Assembly: GCA_025359135.1 (NCBI GenBank)
Contig: JANYHJ010000101.1
Coordinates: 1-51,761 of the forward strand
Source: Gemmatimonadota bacterium
GTDB taxonomy: Bacteria; Gemmatimonadota; Gemmatimonadetes; Gemmatimonadales; Gemmatimonadaceae
DNA: 51,761 bases
Direction of reading: 5' to 3'
The notes under the pieces were generated by a model, which did not search any database, had not been told where the DNA came from, and was given only the letters and a program-made list of their open reading frames with translations. Made by a program: the position numbers and the translations under genes. Shown here one piece after another: positions 25,285-34,132 of this stretch (position 1 is its first letter; the number at the start of each line of letters is the position of its first letter).

Positions 25285-28002
25285 ATGGCCGACATCGCGA
25301 AGCTGAAGAGGAAGGCGCTGGAGCACGAGCAGAAGAAGCAGCCCGAGAAGGCGCTCGCGCTCTATATCCAGATCCTCGACGAGTCGACCGGCGCGTCGGC
25401 GGACGAAGTGGATGTGTCGCTGTACAACCGCGTCGGCGACCTCCTGGTCAAGGCGGGCAATGTTGGCGATGCGGTGACGTACTATGAGCGCGCCGTCGAC
25501 CTCTACACCGAGGGCGGCTTCCTCAACAACGCCATCGCGCTCTGCAACAAGATCCTGCGGCAGTCGCCGGGACGCACGTCGGTGTACTACAAGCTCGGGA
25601 AGATCAGCGCGCAGAAGGGATTCAACTCCGACGCGCGCAAGAACTACCTCGAGTATGCCGATCGCATGCAGCGTGAGTCGAAGCTCGACGAGGCCTTCCG
25701 CGCGCTCGCGGAGTTCTGCGATCTCTGCCCCGGGCAGGATGACATCCGCCTGATGCTGGCGGATCAGCTGCAGAAGCAGGGCAAGGACAAGAAGGCGATC
25801 GAGCAACTGCAGATCCTCTATGATCGCGCCACGGCCGAGGGGCGCATCGCGGAAGCCGACGCCGCAGCCGAGCGCATCAAGTCCATCGACTCATCGATCG
25901 AGATCAAGGTCTCGGGCGAGGCCAAACGCCAGTCGAAGTCGGACGGACTCATCTTTCTCGATCTCAACGAGGACGTGCGCCGCTCCGTGGCGATGAAGTC
26001 GCAGGGAGCGCCGGCTCCCGCGACGCCGCCGCGCGCACCAGCGCCGCCGCCCGCGCGCAAGACGGTCCCCACGCCGGTCGTCGACATCCCCATGCTCGAG
26101 ATGCCGGCGCCGCTCGAGATGACCCACCAGCTCGAGGTGCCCGAGGACATCCCTCCGGCCACAGAGCCGATCAGCGGGCTCGAGCAGTCGAACGACGATC
26201 GCAAGCGCTTCACGCTCTCGCAGACGCCGATGTCGGTGGATATCATCGACCTCGAGCCGGTCGAGTCGGGCAAGGAAGATGCGGCGCCAACGGAACTGTC
26301 GGCCGACCTGCCGCTGCTCGAAGTCGAGAGCCACGCCTCGACTTTCGTGCCGGCCTCCACGTCGGCGGTGGACCTGCCGCTCATCGCGCCGGATGCTCCC
26401 ATCGCGGATGAACCCGCGGAGGGTGCGGGCGGCGACCTCGTGTTCCTCACGCCCATCGGCGAAGGGACTCCGATGGTGGTGGGCGAGCATGACGCGTCGC
26501 CGACGTCCGACTTGCCGCTCCTCGAGGAGGAGCCGTCGACGGTCGTCGAGCTGCCGATGCTCGAAACGCCGGTGGTCGAATTGCCGGCCGTCGAGGATGC
26601 GGACGACGACGTGCCGTCGTTGCCGCCGTCGAAGCGCCCTTCGCAGGTCGACTTTCCGCTCGTCAACATGGCAACGCCGGCCGGCATTCCTGCCTTCGGT
26701 GCGGAATACGGCTTCGAGACCGAGCCGCCGATCGACCCACCGGAGGGTGCGGACGACATCGAAGTCGCGTTCCTCACGCCGCCCATCGTCCCCATCGTGC
26801 CGGAGACGGAGACGACGAGCATCGAGGAGGAGGACATGCTGACCGCGGCGCTCACGCCGATGGCGTCGGATGTCATTCCCGAGCCGCCCCCGATTGCGCG
26901 CAAGAGTACGTCGATCCTCGCGCGCTCGGTGGACGGGCTGGCGGTGCGCGTGCTGGACGATCCAGATAACCACTCGCTGCGGCGCTCGTACGCCGAGGCG
27001 CTGCTCGAGGACGGCCAGCGCGACGAGGGACTGCGCGAGCTCGATCTCGCCATGGTCGGCTTCGAGAAGCAGGAAGACCTGTCGGCCGCCCGTTCGCTCG
27101 CCGACGAGATCGTGCGCGTCAACCCGGGCTCGGTGCGTCACCACCAGAAGCGCGTCGAGTACTGCTTCCGCCTCAACGATCGCGCGGGCCTCGTGGACGC
27201 CTACATCGAGCTCGGCGATGCGCTGTTGCGCGAGGGCGCGGCCGAAAAGGCACGCGCGGTCTACCAGCGGGTGCTCGAGTTGCAGCCGGGCAACGCACGC
27301 GCCGAGGCGGCGCTCGGCACGATCGCCACGCCGCCCGCGCCGGTCGCGACCGAAACGCCCAAGCGCGGCACCACGGCCATTCGCACGACCACGACGATGA
27401 AGCGCTACACCGGGGCGGAGAAGGAACCGCCACCGGAAGCGGCGCCCGCTGCCGCGGCATCCGGTGGTGACGACGATTTCGTCGACCTCGGCGACTGGTT
27501 GCGCGACGACGAGCCGGTGAAGGACACGCGCATGATCGTCGACGAAGAGGAGCCGACCGGCGACGAGCAGGCCGACTTCGCCGACATGCTGGCGAAGTTC
27601 AAGCAGGGCGTGGCGCAGAACGTGGACGAGGAAGATTACGACTCCCACTACGACCTCGGCGTCGCCTACAAGGAGATGGGGCTGCTCGACGAAGCCATTG
27701 CCGAGTTCCAGAAGGCGCTGCGCGGACAACAGCACCGCTCGCGCGCGTACGAGTCGCTCGGGCAGTGCTTCGTGGACAAGGGACACTATCCGGTGGCCGC
27801 CACGATTCTCTCGCGCGCCACGAGCGAGCCCGGCACCGACGATGCGCAGCTTGTGGGCGTGCTCTACCTGCTCGGCCAGACGTACGAGGCGCTCGAGCGG
27901 CCGGCGGACGCGCTCTCGGCGTTCCAGCGCGTGTTTGCCGTGGACATCACCTTCCGCGATGTCGCCGAGCGGATCGGTGCTCTGACCAAGGCGGGCAGGT
28001 GA
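25285..28002 (+). CDS. Large tetratricopeptide-repeat protein with acidic, motif-rich linker
   Basis: The 905-residue protein has N-terminal TPR units (about 1-190; KRKALEHEQKKQPEKALALY, then YNRVGDLLVKAGNVGDAVTYYERA), a long acidic Pro-rich linker (about 215-545) and more TPR units near 560-680 and 785-900. The linker repeats a short motif of the form [VAS]-[DE]-[LIF]-P-[LMA]-[LIV] at least seven times. No enzyme domain or signal peptide is seen, so it is probably a cytoplasmic scaffold. The ATG at 25285 is preferred over a TTG at 25222 because TPR homology begins there. Its stop overlaps the polyprenyl synthase start. The function is unknown. Confidence 0.8.
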   Translation: MADIAKLKRKALEHEQKKQPEKALALYIQILDESTGASADEVDVSLYNRVGDLLVKAGNVGDAVTYYERAVDLYTEGGFLNNAIALCNKILRQSPGRTSVYYKLGKISAQKGFNSDARKNYLEYADRMQRESKLDEAFRALAEFCDLCPGQDDIRLMLADQLQKQGKDKKAIEQLQILYDRATAEGRIAEADAAAERIKSIDSSIEIKVSGEAKRQSKSDGLIFLDLNEDVRRSVAMKSQGAPAPATPPRAPAPPPARKTVPTPVVDIPMLEMPAPLEMTHQLEVPEDIPPATEPISGLEQSNDDRKRFTLSQTPMSVDIIDLEPVESGKEDAAPTELSADLPLLEVESHASTFVPASTSAVDLPLIAPDAPIADEPAEGAGGDLVFLTPIGEGTPMVVGEHDASPTSDLPLLEEEPSTVVELPMLETPVVELPAVEDADDDVPSLPPSKRPSQVDFPLVNMATPAGIPAFGAEYGFETEPPIDPPEGADDIEVAFLTPPIVPIVPETETTSIEEEDMLTAALTPMASDVIPEPPPIARKSTSILARSVDGLAVRVLDDPDNHSLRRSYAEALLEDGQRDEGLRELDLAMVGFEKQEDLSAARSLADEIVRVNPGSVRHHQKRVEYCFRLNDRAGLVDAYIELGDALLREGAAEKARAVYQRVLELQPGNARAEAALGTIATPPAPVATETPKRGTTAIRTTTTMKRYTGAEKEPPPEAAPAAAASGGDDDFVDLGDWLRDDEPVKDTRMIVDEEEPTGDEQADFADMLAKFKQGVAQNVDEEDYDSHYDLGVAYKEMGLLDEAIAEFQKALRGQQHRSRAYESLGQCFVDKGHYPVAATILSRATSEPGTDDAQLVGVLYLLGQTYEALERPADALSAFQRVFAVDITFRDVAERIGALTKAGR

Positions 28003-29003
28003 GCGCCTCGACCCGGGGCACGGAGGCGCTCAAGGAGGCGCTTCGGGAGATCCAGGCGCCGGTGCGCACGCAGCTCGATGCCACCGTACAGGAGATGTGG
28101 CGCATCGTCGCGATGGACGGCGAGCTCATGCCTGACGTGACGCAGCACCTGATGGGGATGAAGGGCAAGATGTTCCGCCCCACCTTGTTGTTGCTGTCGA
28201 GCGAGGTGGAGGGCGCCGCGTCGCCGGCCGCCGTGACGATGGCCGCGGTGGTCGAGCTCATTCACCTCGCCACCCTCGTGCACGATGACGCCGTGGATCA
28301 TTCGGTGCTGCGGCGGGGCATGCCGACGATCAACGCGCTGTTCAGCCATCAGGTGTCGGTGATCTTCGGCGATTTCCTCTATTCGCGCGCGCTGCTCGAA
28401 TTGGTGGAACGTGGCGATCTCGAGCCGTTGCGCGTCTTCACCCGGGCGTCCAACCAGCTCACGCTCGGCGAGATCCGCCAGTTGGGCGCCGTGGACCGCC
28501 TCTCGTTCTCCGAGCAGGACTACGAGAAGCTGATTCGGCACAAGACCGCCGTGCTGTTCCGCGCTGCGTGCGAAGTTGGTGCGTGGGCGGGCGCGGCCCG
28601 GCATCGCGAGGCGCTCTCGCGATTCGGCGAGCGACTGGGCATGGCCTTCCAGGTGGCGGACGACTTGATCGACTACACGGAGCAGCAGGAGACCACGGGG
28701 AAGCCCGGCGGTCACGACCTCAAGGAGCACAAGGTGACGCTGCCGCTCATCGCCGCCCTGCGCACCATCAGCCCGGCGGCGCGGTCGCGGGTCGAGACGC
28801 TTTTCGCAGCGCCCGAGCCGACCGATGCACAGGTCGAGGAAGTCGTGTCGATCGTGGCCGATGCCGGGGGACTCGACTACGCGCGCCGTCGCGGGGAAGA
28901 GTACGCGCAAGAAGCGGATGCGGCCCTCGCGACCCTGCCGCTCACTCCGGCGCGCTCAGCGCTGGCCGACGCGCTGGCGTACTGCATGGACCGGCGGTCG
29001 TAA
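27999..29003 (+). CDS. Polyprenyl diphosphate synthase (trans-type, long chain)
   Basis: The 334-residue protein is a class I isoprenyl diphosphate synthase that condenses isopentenyl diphosphate onto an allylic primer. Both Asp-rich motifs are intact: D96-D-x-x-D100 (LVHDDAVDHS) and D221-D-x-x-D225 (ADDLIDYT). KGKMFRPTLLLL supplies the pyrophosphate-binding KxxxRP. Features fit octaprenyl/heptaprenyl synthases that make the quinone side chain; exact chain length cannot be read. GTG 27999 overlaps the preceding TPR stop. Confidence 0.92.
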   Translation: MSASTRGTEALKEALREIQAPVRTQLDATVQEMWRIVAMDGELMPDVTQHLMGMKGKMFRPTLLLLSSEVEGAASPAAVTMAAVVELIHLATLVHDDAVDHSVLRRGMPTINALFSHQVSVIFGDFLYSRALLELVERGDLEPLRVFTRASNQLTLGEIRQLGAVDRLSFSEQDYEKLIRHKTAVLFRAACEVGAWAGAARHREALSRFGERLGMAFQVADDLIDYTEQQETTGKPGGHDLKEHKVTLPLIAALRTISPAARSRVETLFAAPEPTDAQVEEVVSIVADAGGLDYARRRGEEYAQEADAALATLPLTPARSALADALAYCMDRRS

Positions 29004-29284
29004 TGCCCCCTGTCGGTTCTGCCCGCCATCGACCCATGTTCCATGTCGGGGTGCTCGCCACCGGATTCATCGTCGGTGGATTTCTCACGCAATTTGCCCG
29101 CAAGTTCCTGCCCGTCGGTGCCGTCAAGGAGTTTCTTACCACGGGTGTCACCACCTCGTTCGGACCGCTTCCGATCGACCTCGTCATCATCCGGTTCGCG
29201 CTCGGGCCGGTCGCCCTCGACGTCTCGCTCCTGAGCCTTGTCGGCGTGCTCGTTGCCTACCTCATCGCGCGATCGCTTTTCTAG
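29003..29284 (+). CDS. Small membrane protein, DUF4321-like
   Basis: The 93-residue protein has two hydrophobic spans (about 13-30 and about 70-90) separated by a loop with KEFLTTGVTTSFGPLPIDL. The layout and the final LGPVALDVSLLSLVGVLVAYL strand resemble DUF4321 proteins, an assignment from memory. The ATG at 29003 overlaps the stop of the polyprenyl synthase (TAATG); the internal ATG at 29036 is also possible. It lies ten bases before tatA. Function unknown. Confidence 0.72.
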   Translation: MPPVGSARHRPMFHVGVLATGFIVGGFLTQFARKFLPVGAVKEFLTTGVTTSFGPLPIDLVIIRFALGPVALDVSLLSLVGVLVAYLIARSLF

Positions 29285-29294
29285 GAGAAACAGC

Positions 29295-29552
29295 ATGCCA
29301 TTCAACCTCGGCTTCGGCGAAATCATCCTCATCGGGATGGTCATCCTGCTCTTCTTCGGCGCCAAACGCATTCCGGAAATCGCGGGCTCGTTCGGCAAGG
29401 GCATCCGCGAGTTCAAGAAGAGCATGAACGACGTGGATCGCGAGATCACCGGTCCGGGTGACGCTCCGCGCATGGAGCGCCTCGCCGACCGCCAGCGCAC
29501 GGAGAGCGTGCCCGCGTCCGAAGATCGGCCCGAGCCGAAGCGCCTGATCTAG
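29295..29552 (+). CDS. tatA: Twin-arginine translocase subunit TatA/TatE
   Basis: TatA polymerises with TatC to form the export pore. The 85-residue protein has one N-terminal transmembrane helix (FGEIILIGMVILLFFGAKRIPEI), the conserved FGAKRIPE hinge and an amphipathic helix (FGKGIREFKKSM), followed by a charged tail. A Shine-Dalgarno AGGAG (29283-29287) precedes the ATG by seven bases. It is the last gene before a strong terminator. tatC is elsewhere in the window (15910). Confidence 0.94.
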   Translation: MPFNLGFGEIILIGMVILLFFGAKRIPEIAGSFGKGIREFKKSMNDVDREITGPGDAPRMERLADRQRTESVPASEDRPEPKRLI

Positions 29553-29599
29553 GCAGCGCACCCCGCGCGCCGCACGCGGGTCGCGCACTGGTCAAACGG

Positions 29600-29638
29600 A
29601 AACGGGGGGCGTCCGCGTTGCGCGGATGCCCCCCGTTT
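29600..29638. terminator. Strong bidirectional terminator between tatA and the PpiD-like gene
   Basis: An 18-base arm beginning AAACGGGGGGC (29600-29617) pairs with 29621-29638 around a TTG loop, with a single G-U wobble. The A and T ends of the stem provide a short T run in both directions. It lies between convergent genes and would stop transcription from either side, making it the clearest terminator in the window. Confidence 0.92.
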
Positions 29639-29658
29639 GCCGTATCTGCTAGGTCGAA

Positions 29659-31482
29659 CTACGACGCAGCCTGACGGTTCGCCGACTGGAGCTGCTTGCG
29701 ACGATCCTTGATGTCGGCCGTCTTGCGGATGTGATCGAGATACTCGCGCACGCGCGTCTGGCGCAGCGCCTGCAGGATCTGCTCGCGCTGCTGGGCACGC
29801 TGCGCGGTCCAGGCATCGCGCGTGGCGAGCGTGCGCTTGTCGACGCGGAGCACGATGACCCGGTCGCGTGTCGCCACTGCACTACTTACGGCGCCCACCG
29901 GCAGGGCGAACGCCGCGCCGACCGCCTCGTTCGCCTGCCCGATGCCGGGCACGGTCGAGACACGCGTGAACGGTCCGGCTACCTGCGTCGTGAGGCCGCG
30001 CGCTTTGGCCGTGGCCTCGAAGCCGCCCGCCGCGGCCGCCTTCGAGAACGCGTGCGCGCTGTCGGCCAGCAGCGCCACCTTCTTCTCCCGTGCGAGCAGC
30101 GAGCGGATCTCTTCCTTGACGGCATCGAGCGAGGCCTTGCCGCCCGCACGAATCGAGTCGAGGCGCGCGAGGACGTACGCGTCCTCCGCATCGAACAGCT
30201 CGCTGGTTTCGCCGACCCGCACGCCGCGGAACGCCCACGCACTCACGCTTGGCACATACTTGCCATCGGTGCCGATGAGCGGATCGCCCTCCGTGGCCGT
30301 GAGGTGCTCGGGCGTCAGGTGCAGCAGCTTGGCCGCACTGTCGAAGCGCGCCGGCTTGTCCTGGCTCGCCGCGATCGCCGCGAGTGAATCGGCGCGACGG
30401 TCGGTCTTGGTGGCCGACGAGTCACTCTGCTTGAGGGGCAGCAGGATGTGGTGCAGGGAAACCGTGTCACCCTTGCGCTCATCGAGGCGGATGATGTGGT
30501 AGCCGAACTGCGTCAGCACCGGCCCGGAGATTTCCTTCGCTTGGAGCTTGGCGGCGGCCGTCTCGAACTCCTTCACATACTTGCCCTTGGCGGCCTTGCC
30601 GAGGTTGCCGCCATCGGCGCCGGACGCGGAGTCAGCCGAGAGTTCCTTGGCGGCGTCCTCGAAGGTGCGCTTGCCCGAGACGATCTCGGTCCGCAGCGCC
30701 ACGATGCGCGAGCGCACGGCTTCGCTGTCGGCGGAGGTGAGGGCGCGCGGCACACGCACCACGGACACGACGGCGCGTCCCGGCCGGTCGAAGCGCTTCT
30801 CGTTCTTGGTGAAGTAGGCCAGGATTTCGGCATCGGAGACCGAGACCGCGTTGTCCTTCACGCTGCCCGGATCCCAGCCCACGTAGGTGACGGTGGCGGA
30901 GTCGTGGGTATCCTGCCAGGTGGTCCAGAGGTGTTCGTCCGAGACCCAGACTTCGCCAGCGAGCTGGAAGAGCAGCTTCTGGCGGGGAATCTCCTCGCGA
31001 TAGTACCCCTCGAGGTTGACGAGGATGCCCTGCTGGCGTGCCGCAGGGGAGGCGAGCAGCCGACGATACTTGTCGATGTCGAAGCGGCCGTCCGTCTGGA
31101 GCTCGGGTGAGCGCTGGAACTGCTCGGGTGGCGCGAACTGGGCGGCCTCCACGAGCTCCGCATCTGTGACGCGGATGCCCCGCTTCTCGTATTCTTTTTG
31201 GAGGAGGATGTCGCCGACCAGCTGCTCGAAGGCGCGGTCGTCGATTCGCGCACGTTCATCAAGCGTCAGGCTGCGGCGAAGCTGCTGCTCCTGCTGCTGC
31301 ACCAGACGCAAGGCAGTGGTTTGCCACTGCTGCCAGGCAATATCGGTCCCCTCGACACTCGCAACGGCGGTGGTGACGGTGACACGCGAACGACCAACGA
31401 GGCCGGAAGTCTCATAGAGCAGGAAGCCGCCGACGAACACGACGGCGACACCGATCCAGATCCACTTAGCCATGCTCCGCAT
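29659..31482 (-). CDS. PpiD-like membrane-anchored periplasmic peptidyl-prolyl isomerase
   Basis: The 607-residue protein has an N-terminal membrane anchor (about 5-25, WIWIGVAVVFVGGFLLY), a SurA/PpiD-type N-terminal chaperone region (about 35-210), one parvulin rotamase domain (about 240-350; FEDAAKELSADSASGADGGNLG, then VLTQFGYHIIRLDE) and a long C-terminal chaperone region. PpiD helps fold proteins leaving the Sec channel. The start is taken at 31482 (MRSMAKW); the ATG at 31473 is equally plausible. A sigma-70-like promoter lies upstream on this strand. It converges on tatA and diverges from the next gene. Confidence 0.88.
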   Translation of the reverse strand: MRSMAKWIWIGVAVVFVGGFLLYETSGLVGRSRVTVTTAVASVEGTDIAWQQWQTTALRLVQQQEQQLRRSLTLDERARIDDRAFEQLVGDILLQKEYEKRGIRVTDAELVEAAQFAPPEQFQRSPELQTDGRFDIDKYRRLLASPAARQQGILVNLEGYYREEIPRQKLLFQLAGEVWVSDEHLWTTWQDTHDSATVTYVGWDPGSVKDNAVSVSDAEILAYFTKNEKRFDRPGRAVVSVVRVPRALTSADSEAVRSRIVALRTEIVSGKRTFEDAAKELSADSASGADGGNLGKAAKGKYVKEFETAAAKLQAKEISGPVLTQFGYHIIRLDERKGDTVSLHHILLPLKQSDSSATKTDRRADSLAAIAASQDKPARFDSAAKLLHLTPEHLTATEGDPLIGTDGKYVPSVSAWAFRGVRVGETSELFDAEDAYVLARLDSIRAGGKASLDAVKEEIRSLLAREKKVALLADSAHAFSKAAAAGGFEATAKARGLTTQVAGPFTRVSTVPGIGQANEAVGAAFALPVGAVSSAVATRDRVIVLRVDKRTLATRDAWTAQRAQQREQILQALRQTRVREYLDHIRKTADIKDRRKQLQSANRQAAS

Positions 31483-31560
31483 CGACTGCAGCACGGGTCC
31501 GACATCCTCGCAAGAAAGGGAAGTACCGGGGTGGTCCCCGACGATATGAAAAAGCCTCGG

Positions 31561-31590
31561 AATGTAGTGGGCCAGCTCACGTAAGATCAA
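31561..31590 (-). promoter_or_regulatory. Sigma-70-like promoter of the PpiD-like gene
   Basis: Read on the minus strand, TTGATC (31590-31585) and TACATT (31566-31561) are separated by 18 bases. Both are close to consensus. Expected initiation near 31554 leaves a leader of about 70 bases before the start at 31482. Confidence 0.55.
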
Positions 31591-31611
31591 GCGAGATAGT
31601 CACTTCTCCAA

Positions 31612-31641
31612 TTGACGCTGCTCGCGGAGTGTAGGTATGAT
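31612..31641 (+). promoter_or_regulatory. Sigma-70-like promoter of the TPR-aroQ-pepP-accB operon
   Basis: TTGACG (31612-31617) and TATGAT (31636-31641) are separated by 18 bases, a near-consensus housekeeping promoter. Expected initiation is near 31648, giving a leader of about 44 bases before the ATG at 31692. It stands back to back with the PpiD-like promoter, with 21 bases between the two -35 hexamers. Confidence 0.65.
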
Positions 31642-31691
31642 TCGCCGTCCGCCACCCACCTCCGCGGGTCGTTCCTCCTCCAGGCCCTCAC

Positions 31692-33692
31692 ATGGCGACC
31701 TCCCCCCGGATCGACGATCTGCGCAAGAAGTTCGACGAGAACCCCCGACGGTACTTCGCCCCCTTGGCGAACGAGTACCGGAAGGCGGGTGATCTCGCGC
31801 AGGCCATCGCCATCTGCCGGCAGCACTTGGCCGACCAGCCGGGCCACATGTCGGGGCACATCGTCTATGGGCAGGCCCTCTTCGAGAACAAGGAGTACGA
31901 GGAGGCGCAGAAGGTGTTCACGGCCGCGCTTGCGCTCGACCCCGAAAACCTGATCGCGCTGCGCCTGCTCGGTGACATCGCGCGCGACGGTGGGGATTAC
32001 GCTGCCGCGCACGGGTGGTATCAGCGCGTGCTCGACGCCGATCCGCGCAACGAGGATATCCAGGCGCAGCTCAAGCTGGTGCAGGAGGCCGAGGAGCGAG
32101 CGGCAGTGGAAGCGGCGAAGCATCCGTTGCCGGACACGATCGTGATGGCAGCGGTCCCGCGCCCGAGCACGGTGGCGCCGACGCCTTCACGTGCCTCGGA
32201 AGTGCACGAGGCGACCACTCTCGAGATCGAGCGCGCGTCACCGCCTTGGGCCAAGCCCGCTGCTCCGGCAGAACCGCTGCCGCCCCTCACCGAGGAGGAC
32301 GTGGCGCCGCCGCGACTCTCGATCATGGGGCTCGACCTCGAATCGATGGCGGGCGTCGCGAGCGCGGATGCGGCGGAGACGATGGCACCGCGCCCGGCAG
32401 CGCCGTCCGAGGAGTTCGAGACCTCGATGCCGTTCAGCTCCACGAGTTTCGACGCCGACGTCGAAGTCGACTCCGACCCTCTGGCTGGCGTGTCCGGCAT
32501 CGAGACGCGCGACGAGTCGTCCGCGGCCAGCCTCATGTCGACCGCGACTCCGCCACCACCCGCCGACGAGGCATTCAACATCACGCCGCCCTTTGGTGGC
32601 GCCGCGAAGTCGTCCGCTGCGGCGGAGGTCCCGCCCGAGCTTCACATGCCGTTGCGCGTGACGCCGCCGACGATGGAGCTCGGACTCGTTCCGCAGCCCA
32701 AGCCGGAGCCCACGGGCCTCTGGGACACGCTCGAGGACATGGAAGCCGAGGGCGGTGCCGCGCTCGAGGCCGCCGCCGCCGCGCCGGCCGCCCAGAACTT
32801 CGAGCCGCCCCCGCTGCTGTTCGAGCCATCGGTGAGTGCGCCCGCGCGTGCCGTCACGTCGCTGCCCTCGTCTGACGCCTTCGAGCTTCTGGACGCACCC
32901 GCACCGGAAGCCGGGACGTCCGCGCCCGCGCCGTTCGTCACGGAGACGATGGCCGACCTGTACGTGCAGCAGGGGCATCATTCGGAAGCGCTGGCGACGT
33001 ATCGGCAGTTGCTCGACTCGCGTCCTGGCGACGCGGGGCTCTTGGCGAAGATCGGCCCCCTCGAGGCTTCGGCGGCGGTCGCCGGCGCCCTGTCACCGGT
33101 GCGGCACTTCTTTGCGGCGCTGGCGAGCTGGCGGCCTGGCCAGGTGGCGGTGGCGGCGGCCCTGATGGCGGCGCACGAATCGCACGCGGCGCCCGAGCCG
33201 GTCACCCATGGCGCGGTACAGGCTGTGCCCGAAGCCTCGCATGCGTCCCACGCCGCGGACGCCGAACCGTGGATGGCGGAGCGATCGTACGACCTCGGCG
33301 TTTTCGGTGATGCCTCGATCACCGACGCCGATGAGAGTGCGGCGCGTCGCCTCGCGGCGATGTATCCCGACGCACTCGCGATGAACGTCGCGCCCACGGC
33401 CGTCCTCGAGCCGCCGACGGTGGAACCGGCGGCTCCGACGCTCGTTGAGCTTCCCGGGCAGCCGGCGCGTCAGGTGTCGAGCGAACTCTCGCTCGACCAG
33501 GTGTTCAGCGATGCGCCGCCGCAGCGCCCGTCGCGCAAGTCGGCGTCGTTCTCGTTCGACCAGTTCTTCTCGCAGACGGCGCAGGTGCCGGCCATCCCGC
33601 GCTCAGCGACCCCCAGCGCCGTTCCTGCGCAGCCGAGCCCCGAGGAAGCGGAGCAGTTCCAGAACTGGCTCAAGGGGCTCAAGGGTCCGTGA
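31692..33692 (+). CDS. TPR protein with long disordered linker and C-terminal FxNWLKGL motif
   Basis: The 666-residue protein starts with TPR units (about 10-135; FAPLANEYRKAGDLAQAIAI, then AQKVFTAALALDPENLIALR). A long Ala/Pro/Glu linker follows, then one more TPR-like unit near 415-450 (MADLYVQQGHHSEALATYRQ) and a C-terminal low-complexity region. Near the end a motif is duplicated (SLDQVFS and SFDQFFS), and the protein ends FQNWLKGLKGP. No signal peptide or enzyme domain is visible. Its stop overlaps aroQ. The architecture parallels the TPR protein at 25285, though the two are not obviously close paralogues. Function unknown. Confidence 0.8.
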   Translation: MATSPRIDDLRKKFDENPRRYFAPLANEYRKAGDLAQAIAICRQHLADQPGHMSGHIVYGQALFENKEYEEAQKVFTAALALDPENLIALRLLGDIARDGGDYAAAHGWYQRVLDADPRNEDIQAQLKLVQEAEERAAVEAAKHPLPDTIVMAAVPRPSTVAPTPSRASEVHEATTLEIERASPPWAKPAAPAEPLPPLTEEDVAPPRLSIMGLDLESMAGVASADAAETMAPRPAAPSEEFETSMPFSSTSFDADVEVDSDPLAGVSGIETRDESSAASLMSTATPPPPADEAFNITPPFGGAAKSSAAAEVPPELHMPLRVTPPTMELGLVPQPKPEPTGLWDTLEDMEAEGGAALEAAAAAPAAQNFEPPPLLFEPSVSAPARAVTSLPSSDAFELLDAPAPEAGTSAPAPFVTETMADLYVQQGHHSEALATYRQLLDSRPGDAGLLAKIGPLEASAAVAGALSPVRHFFAALASWRPGQVAVAAALMAAHESHAAPEPVTHGAVQAVPEASHASHAADAEPWMAERSYDLGVFGDASITDADESAARRLAAMYPDALAMNVAPTAVLEPPTVEPAAPTLVELPGQPARQVSSELSLDQVFSDAPPQRPSRKSASFSFDQFFSQTAQVPAIPRSATPSAVPAQPSPEEAEQFQNWLKGLKGP

Positions 33693-34132
33693 GGATCGCC
33701 CTTCTCAACGGTCCGAATCTCAACCTGCTCGGCGTGCGCGAACCTGCGGTGTATGGCACCCGCACGCTCGCCGAGATCGAGGCGAGCCTGGCGCAGGTCG
33801 CCGGCACGCTTGGGTGCACGTTGACCTGCGTGCAGAAGAACGGGGAAGGCGAGCTGATCGACGCGATCCATGCGCTCCGCGGTCAGTGCGACGGCGCGAT
33901 CATCAATGCGGGGGCGTACAGCCACACGAGCCTCGCCATCCGCGATGCCTTCTCGTCGGTGTCGGTGCCGTTCGTCGAGGTGCATCTCTCGAACATCTAC
34001 GCGCGCGAGCCGGAACGCCGGCACTCGATGCTGGCGCCGGGGGCGAAGGCGGTGCTGGTGGGATTCGGCGCGGCCGGCTACGAGTTGGCGCTGCGCGGGC
34101 TGGTCGGACTGATCGGCGGCGCTCGTGCCTGA
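33689..34132 (+). CDS. aroQ: 3-dehydroquinate dehydratase, type II
   Basis: AroQ removes water from 3-dehydroquinate in the shikimate pathway for aromatic amino acids. The 147-residue product matches type II enzymes. It has the N-terminal LLNGPNLNLLGVREPAVYG, including the catalytic Tyr (Y22), the NAGAYSHTS substrate loop (usually N-P-G-A, here N-A-G-A) and EVHLSNIYAREPERRHS. The GTG start overlaps the preceding TPR stop. Its end overlaps the next gene by eight bases. Confidence 0.95.
   Translation: MRIALLNGPNLNLLGVREPAVYGTRTLAEIEASLAQVAGTLGCTLTCVQKNGEGELIDAIHALRGQCDGAIINAGAYSHTSLAIRDAFSSVSVPFVEVHLSNIYAREPERRHSMLAPGAKAVLVGFGAAGYELALRGLVGLIGGARA

Noticed and set aside
25891..27786. 631-codon minus-strand frame opposite the TPR protein
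   Set aside because: Arg/Asp/Leu-rich shadow; the plus frame has clear TPR units.
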